A DNA stretch of 8,366 nt from Rhodospirillaceae bacterium UBA6608 (GTDB taxonomy: Bacteria > Pseudomonadota > Alphaproteobacteria > Rhodospirillales_A > Casp-alpha2): positions 1 through 8,366 of the forward strand of contig DJHY01000275.1 in assembly GCA_002433335.1 (NCBI GenBank), read 5' to 3'. The translations under genes were made by a program, and so were the position numbers. This document shows positions 5,435-8,366 of the stretch, piece after piece. Numbering within the stretch: position 1 is the first letter of the stretch; every line of letters starts with the position of its first letter. The notes below the pieces were generated by a model. That model was not told the DNA's origin, did not search any database, and worked only from the letters and a program-made list of their open reading frames with translations.

Positions 5435-6368
5435 CGGTTGCCGCCGCCGGGTTGGCCGGATGACCGGGGTCACGCGGCAGATCGCTGTCTTCGGGTGTGG
5501 GGGTATGTGAATGGTGGTGCTGATGACAGACCGCGCCGTCGCCATGGCTATGGGCGTGCGGGTCGCCGTGTTTGTCCAGGGGAATGACTTCGCCATGCAG
5601 GCCATGGGCGTGATCGTGATGGTGTTCGTAGACGGCCAGGGCCTCGACCGCGCGGGGACCGAACAGGCGGCGGTACTCCGGGTCGGCGGCGACCGACTGC
5701 GGCGTTCCGGCGCAGCACACATGTTGGTTCAGGCAAAGCACCCGGTCGGTCTGGGCCATGACGAAGTGCAGGTCGTGAGAAACCAGCAGGATCGCGCAGC
5801 CCAATTCGTCGCGGATCGATTGGATCAGTTCGTACAACGCGACCTCGCCCGCGAAGTCGACGCCCTGGACCGGTTCGTCCAGGACCAATAGGTCGGGGCG
5901 GCGCAGGATTGCCCGCGCCATCAAGGCGCGCTGGAACTCCCCGCCGGACAGGCGCTGCACCGCCGCATCGGCCAAATGTCCGATCCCGGCGCGATCCAGC
6001 GCCAGGGCGATGGCGTCGTCGCCCGCCGGGCCGGTCATGGTCATCAGACGGCGCACGGTAAAGGGCAGGGTGTCATCGATCATCAGGCGTTGCGGCACAT
6101 AGCCGACGCGCAGGTTCGGGGCGCGCTCGATCCTGCCCTGGTCCGGATCGATCAGGCCCAACACGGCCTTGGCCGTGGTCGATTTGCCGCTGCCGTTGGG
6201 GCCGATCAGGGTCACGATCTCGCCGCGATGCAGGGTCAGATCGACCCCTCGGATCAGCCAACGGCGGCTGCGCCGAATGCCGATGCCTTCGGCCCGGACC
6301 AGAACGGCGCCGGTCTCGGCAGACTGCGCGGGCTGGTGCGCTGCGATATTGGCGGCGGGTGCATCCAT
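5424..6368 (-). CDS. znuC: Zinc ABC transporter ATP-binding protein ZnuC with long histidine-rich C-terminal tail
   Basis: ZnuC hydrolyses ATP to power zinc import through ZnuB. The 314-residue protein has all ABC ATPase elements: Walker A GPNGSGKST (56-64), Q-loop Q93, signature LSGGEFQ (140-146), Walker B LLVLDE (160-165) with catalytic E165, and H-loop H198. After the ATPase core (about 22-247) there is a tail of about 67 residues containing 16 histidines and one cysteine, with clusters such as EHHHDHAHGLH (248-258) and CHQHHHSH (281-288). It could bind zinc on the cytoplasmic side and store it, pass it on or inhibit transport at high zinc; that is inference. The ATG at 6368 is preferred over an in-frame ATG at 6467, because the latter lies inside the Zur operator. 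No strong ribosome binding site is seen before 6368, so the exact start is uncertain. It is the first gene of the znuC-znuB-zur operon. Confidence 0.93.
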   Translation of the reverse strand: MDAPAANIAAHQPAQSAETGAVLVRAEGIGIRRSRRWLIRGVDLTLHRGEIVTLIGPNGSGKSTTAKAVLGLIDPDQGRIERAPNLRVGYVPQRLMIDDTLPFTVRRLMTMTGPAGDDAIALALDRAGIGHLADAAVQRLSGGEFQRALMARAILRRPDLLVLDEPVQGVDFAGEVALYELIQSIRDELGCAILLVSHDLHFVMAQTDRVLCLNQHVCCAGTPQSVAADPEYRRLFGPRAVEALAVYEHHHDHAHGLHGEVIPLDKHGDPHAHSHGDGAVCHQHHHSHTPTPEDSDLPRDPGHPANPAAATDGQ

Positions 6369-6495
6369 GGGATAGCCGGTCGGTCCGATCTTGTTTCGAT
6401 CTTGGGTTTGCGTGCCGGGTCCGGATCGTGTAAGTCTCCGGCCCTCGTAAGCGTTACAATATAACATTTAGATATGGATCGGGGAAGGTAGCCGA
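6369..6495. promoter_or_regulatory. Divergent znuC/znuA promoter region
   Basis: The 127-bp region between the two divergent zinc-uptake units holds the Zur operator. On plus, TATAAC (6460-6465) is a 5/6 match to a -10 box, with no good -35. On minus, TATATT is preceded at a 17-bp spacing by a poor TTCCCC. The stretch 6369-6447 upstream of znuC shows no further recognised site. Confidence 0.5.
6448..6470. promoter_or_regulatory. Zur operator between znuC and znuA
   Basis: The core GTTACAATATAAC (6453-6465) is a near-perfect palindrome centred on 6459, with 5 of 6 arm pairs matching. It is flanked symmetrically by TAA (6448-6450) and TTA (6468-6470). It fits the GTTATA-N-TATAAC type of Zur box known in alphaproteobacteria. 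It is the AT-richest spot in a GC-rich intergenic region and overlaps -10-like hexamers in both directions (TATAAC at 6460-6465 on plus; TATATT on minus at about 6458-6463). Bound Zur would therefore block znuA and znuCB-zur together. Confidence 0.75.
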
Positions 6496-7458
6496 ATGGG
6501 CGCAGTTGTCAATCATGCCGCCGCGCGGGCGCGTATTCTAATCGCTGCGTTGGCCTTGGCGTTGACGGTCGTTCTGCTTTCGGCCCAGGCGGCAGTGGCC
6601 GAGGTGCGGGTAACGGCCTCGATCCCGCCGATCCATTCCTTGGTGGCGCAGGTCATGGCAAGTGTCGGTTCGCCACGTTTGCTGGTTCCCGCTGGAACGT
6701 CGCCCCATGGGTTTTCCCTGACCCCCTCGCAGGCGCGGATGCTGGCCGATGCCGAGGTCGTCATCTGGGTCGGTCCTGCCCTCGAAACGGCCCTGGCAAA
6801 GCCGGTCGCAACCCTGGCGCAAAAAGCGCGGGTGGTGACCCTGGCAGCCGAGCAGGCCTTGGTGCGTTATCCGGCGCGTCGGTTGGGCGAAGGCCATGAT
6901 CATGGGCACGACCATGGCCATGACCATGGATTAGCCGGTGAAGACCCTCATTACTGGCTGGACCCCGTCAATGCCCAGGCGATGGTCGCTGCTATCGCCA
7001 AGACCCTGGCGCAGGCCGATCCGGCGAATGCCGACCGGTTTAAGGCGAATGCCGAAGCCGCGACCGCCGGTCTGGCCGCGATGACGAAGGAATTTCAGGC
7101 GCGCCTCGCTCGGGTCAAGGACCGGCCCTTCGTCGTCTTTCATGATGCCTACCAGTATCTGGAAAAGCGGTTCGGCTTGCATACAGCCGGTGTATTGGCG
7201 ATTGACCCGGACCGGCCGTCCGGTGCCCGGCATATCGCTGAACTGCGGGATCGCATCCGCCACATGAACGTCGCCTGCCTGTTTACTGAGCCGCAGTTTT
7301 CGTCGCGCCTGACCGATACCTTGATCGAAGGAACGCAGGCCCGGGTCGGCGTGCTGGACCCCTTGGGCAACCAGTTGGCGCCGGGGCCGAACCTTTATCG
7401 GCAGATGATGACGGCCAATCTGACCTCCCTGGCCGATTGTCTGGGCGGAACCCCTTGA
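6496..7458 (+). CDS. znuA: Periplasmic zinc-binding protein ZnuA
   Basis: ZnuA is the cluster A-I solute-binding protein that captures zinc in the periplasm for ZnuB. The 320-residue precursor begins at ATG 6496, preceded by GGGGAAGG 7 bases upstream. Residues 1-35 are a signal peptide: basic R11/R13, a hydrophobic core 14-30, and a signal peptidase I site AVA35-E36. Zinc-ligand candidates are H71 (SPHGF), H152 (DPHYWLDP) and H216 (FHDAYQYLEKRFG), with D288 in the C-terminal lobe. A flexible loop, GHDHGHDHGHDHG (133-145), carries six histidines and is typical of zinc-specific rather than manganese-specific members. C261 and C315 sit where Escherichia coli ZnuA has its disulphide. The gene is transcribed away from znuCB-zur and shares their operator. 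No clear intrinsic terminator follows; a 7-bp inverted repeat with a 22-base loop lies at 7480-7515. Confidence 0.95.
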   Translation: MGAVVNHAAARARILIAALALALTVVLLSAQAAVAEVRVTASIPPIHSLVAQVMASVGSPRLLVPAGTSPHGFSLTPSQARMLADAEVVIWVGPALETALAKPVATLAQKARVVTLAAEQALVRYPARRLGEGHDHGHDHGHDHGLAGEDPHYWLDPVNAQAMVAAIAKTLAQADPANADRFKANAEAATAGLAAMTKEFQARLARVKDRPFVVFHDAYQYLEKRFGLHTAGVLAIDPDRPSGARHIAELRDRIRHMNVACLFTEPQFSSRLTDTLIEGTQARVGVLDPLGNQLAPGPNLYRQMMTANLTSLADCLGGTP

Positions 7459-7609
7459 TCTGATTTCCTTTTGGCGAAGTCGGCGGGTGCATTATGCTTT
7501 TGTTCGCGCCGCCGATTCCTCTTTCGGTTGAATGGTCCGTCTAATGCCGGGGAAACACCGGGCCGGGGCCGCGCGGCGTTCTTGAGGCAGTAGAACCGGG
7601 AGGGCTGCC
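7459..7609. other. Intergenic region between znuA and the last gene
   Basis: The 151-bp region contains the inverted repeat TCGGCGG (7480-7486) / CCGCCGA (7509-7515). It could form a weak hairpin after znuA, but it lacks a proper T-run. TCTAAT at 7540-7545 is a 5/6 match to a -10 box for the following gene, with no matching -35. GCCGCGCGGC (7568-7577) is a perfect 10-bp palindrome just upstream of the next ribosome binding site. GGGAGGG (7598-7604) is that binding site. Confidence 0.35.
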
Positions 7610-8366
7610 ATGGCGTCGACCGTGATGACGCGCACCGTTTCGTCGTTCGTTCTCAGGGCCGCGGGCCTGGCCATCGCGGTCGGGGTGCTGTTTTGCCTGT
7701 CCCTAGGGCCAGTTCTGCCGGCATTCGCCCAAGGGCCCGCGCCGACCTGTTCCCCGAAAATCGCCGATCTGTGGAGCCCGGGTTGGGTTTTAATTGATGA
7801 GGTGCCCTTTCGGCTCGGCCGCGCCTATACCTTGGATACGGATAACAACGGCACCGTCGACGACGTGTCGTTCGAAATGATCCGCCAGGACGGCTCGAAA
7901 CTGGGCATGTCCTATGACGCCCTCCATCGCGGGGCAGGTGGGGCGCCGATTGTAGGCCTGACACTACCTGACCCGGCATCTCTCAAAAGGTTGTGCTCCG
8001 GTAGCTATACCTTCCCCGATCCGGGGCCATACGTGCCCCAGGCATCGCCCCTGCAACGCCCGAACCTGGCGGCGGAGGTTGCCGCCCGGATCAGGGCCGT
8101 GCCCGATACGCCGCCGTCTGCCGCCGACGACGGGTCACATTTTTGGCGTTGGATGACGATTGTCGTCGCCGTGGTCGGAATGGTTCTGGCCTTGGCCGTG
8201 CTGATCGTCATGCACGTTGTCGTCACGGGCGACCGCCGCCGCAAAGGCGACCGGCGGCGAAAGGAGCGGCGCAAAGGGGATCGCCGTCGCCGAACCGATG
8301 GGCCCAAGGGTGACGAGCGCCGTTCGGGCAAGGACCGGCGCGGCGACGAGGATCGTCGAGACGACG
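7610..8366 (+). CDS. Unrecognised exported membrane-anchored protein with Asp-rich Ca-like loop and Arg/Asp-rich tail (3' end outside window)
   Basis: From ATG 7610, with GGGAGGG 5 bases upstream, the frame is open for 252 codons to the end of the window. Residues 1-40 look like a signal peptide (basic R8/R16, hydrophobic 17-36, AFA40-Q41). Residues 41-175 form an extracytoplasmic domain with C47 and C129, a possible disulphide. It also holds a DTDNNGTVDD loop (76-85) resembling the calcium-binding DxDxNG loops of EF-hand or thrombospondin type-3 motifs, but without the usual residue-12 Glu (S87). Residues about 182-205 are a strongly hydrophobic transmembrane helix. After it comes a highly charged tail (207 onward) of repeated DRR/GDRRRK units. 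A topology with the domain outside and the basic tail in the cytoplasm fits the positive-inside rule. I do not recognise the family. The tail could bind nucleic acid or phospholipid, but this is inference. There is no evidence for a link to the zinc genes. Confidence 0.75.
   Translation, partial: MASTVMTRTVSSFVLRAAGLAIAVGVLFCLSLGPVLPAFAQGPAPTCSPKIADLWSPGWVLIDEVPFRLGRAYTLDTDNNGTVDDVSFEMIRQDGSKLGMSYDALHRGAGGAPIVGLTLPDPASLKRLCSGSYTFPDPGPYVPQASPLQRPNLAAEVAARIRAVPDTPPSAADDGSHFWRWMTIVVAVVGMVLALAVLIVMHVVVTGDRRRKGDRRRKERRKGDRRRRTDGPKGDERRSGKDRRGDEDRRDD

Noticed and set aside
4619..5722. Longer version of znuB starting at 5722
   Set aside because: The extra 96 residues lie out of frame inside znuC and are not permease-like; ATG 5434 begins the hydrophobic protein.
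5424..6467. Longer version of znuC starting at 6467
   Set aside because: This start would sit inside the Zur operator and the added residues have no ABC-ATPase similarity.
8005..8331. Minus-strand Arg-rich frame
   Set aside because: It is antisense to the DRR-repeat tail of the last gene; its composition mirrors that repeat and no start signal was seen.

Overview
The window looks like chromosomal DNA of a high-GC Gram-negative alphaproteobacterium, probably Rhodospirillales-like. This is an inference from GC-rich coding sequence, the Zur/ZnuABC arrangement, a Kdo-type cytidylyltransferase (outer-membrane or capsular glycan chemistry) and the lysine/alanine-rich histone-like tail. No rRNA, tRNA, CRISPR array, transposase or phage gene was seen. 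Genes cover almost all of the window.

Layout. (1) Positions 1-369, plus strand: the 3' end of a Lys/Ala/Pro-repeat histone H1-like protein or domain; its true start lies outside the window. (2) Positions 412-1895, minus strand: a two-gene unit, a KdsB-like CMP-sugar synthetase followed by a histidine-phosphatase-family protein, joined by a TGATG overlap. (3) Positions 1896-2095: a divergent control region. It holds an apparent 18-codon leader ORF whose stop codon overlaps the start of the next gene. (4) Positions 2096-4207, plus strand: an SDR-fold protein with Phe in place of the catalytic Tyr, then a TPR/GT-B glycosyltransferase-like protein starting directly after the SDR stop codon. (5) Positions 4204-6368, minus strand: znuC-znuB-zur, tightly overlapping. 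(6) Positions 6369-6495: a divergent control region with a Zur operator. (7) Positions 6496-7458, plus strand: znuA. (8) Positions 7610 to the end, plus strand: an unrecognised exported or membrane-anchored protein with a Ca-binding-like loop and an Arg/Asp-rich tail, cut by the window edge.

How the parts work together. ZnuA captures zinc in the periplasm, ZnuB is the membrane channel, ZnuC the ATPase and Zur the zinc-sensing repressor. One palindromic operator between znuA and znuC probably switches both transcription units off when zinc is plentiful, including zur itself. The kdsB-like/phosphatase and SDR/TPR-glycosyltransferase pairs diverge from a shared 200-bp region and together look like a small surface-glycan cassette.

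Three of the four proteins in that cassette depart from textbook motifs: QGDA instead of QGDE in the synthetase, Asn instead of the second catalytic His in the phosphatase, and Phe instead of Tyr in the SDR. This cassette, with its coupled leader peptide, is the least explained part of the window. Its substrate cannot be read from the sequence.
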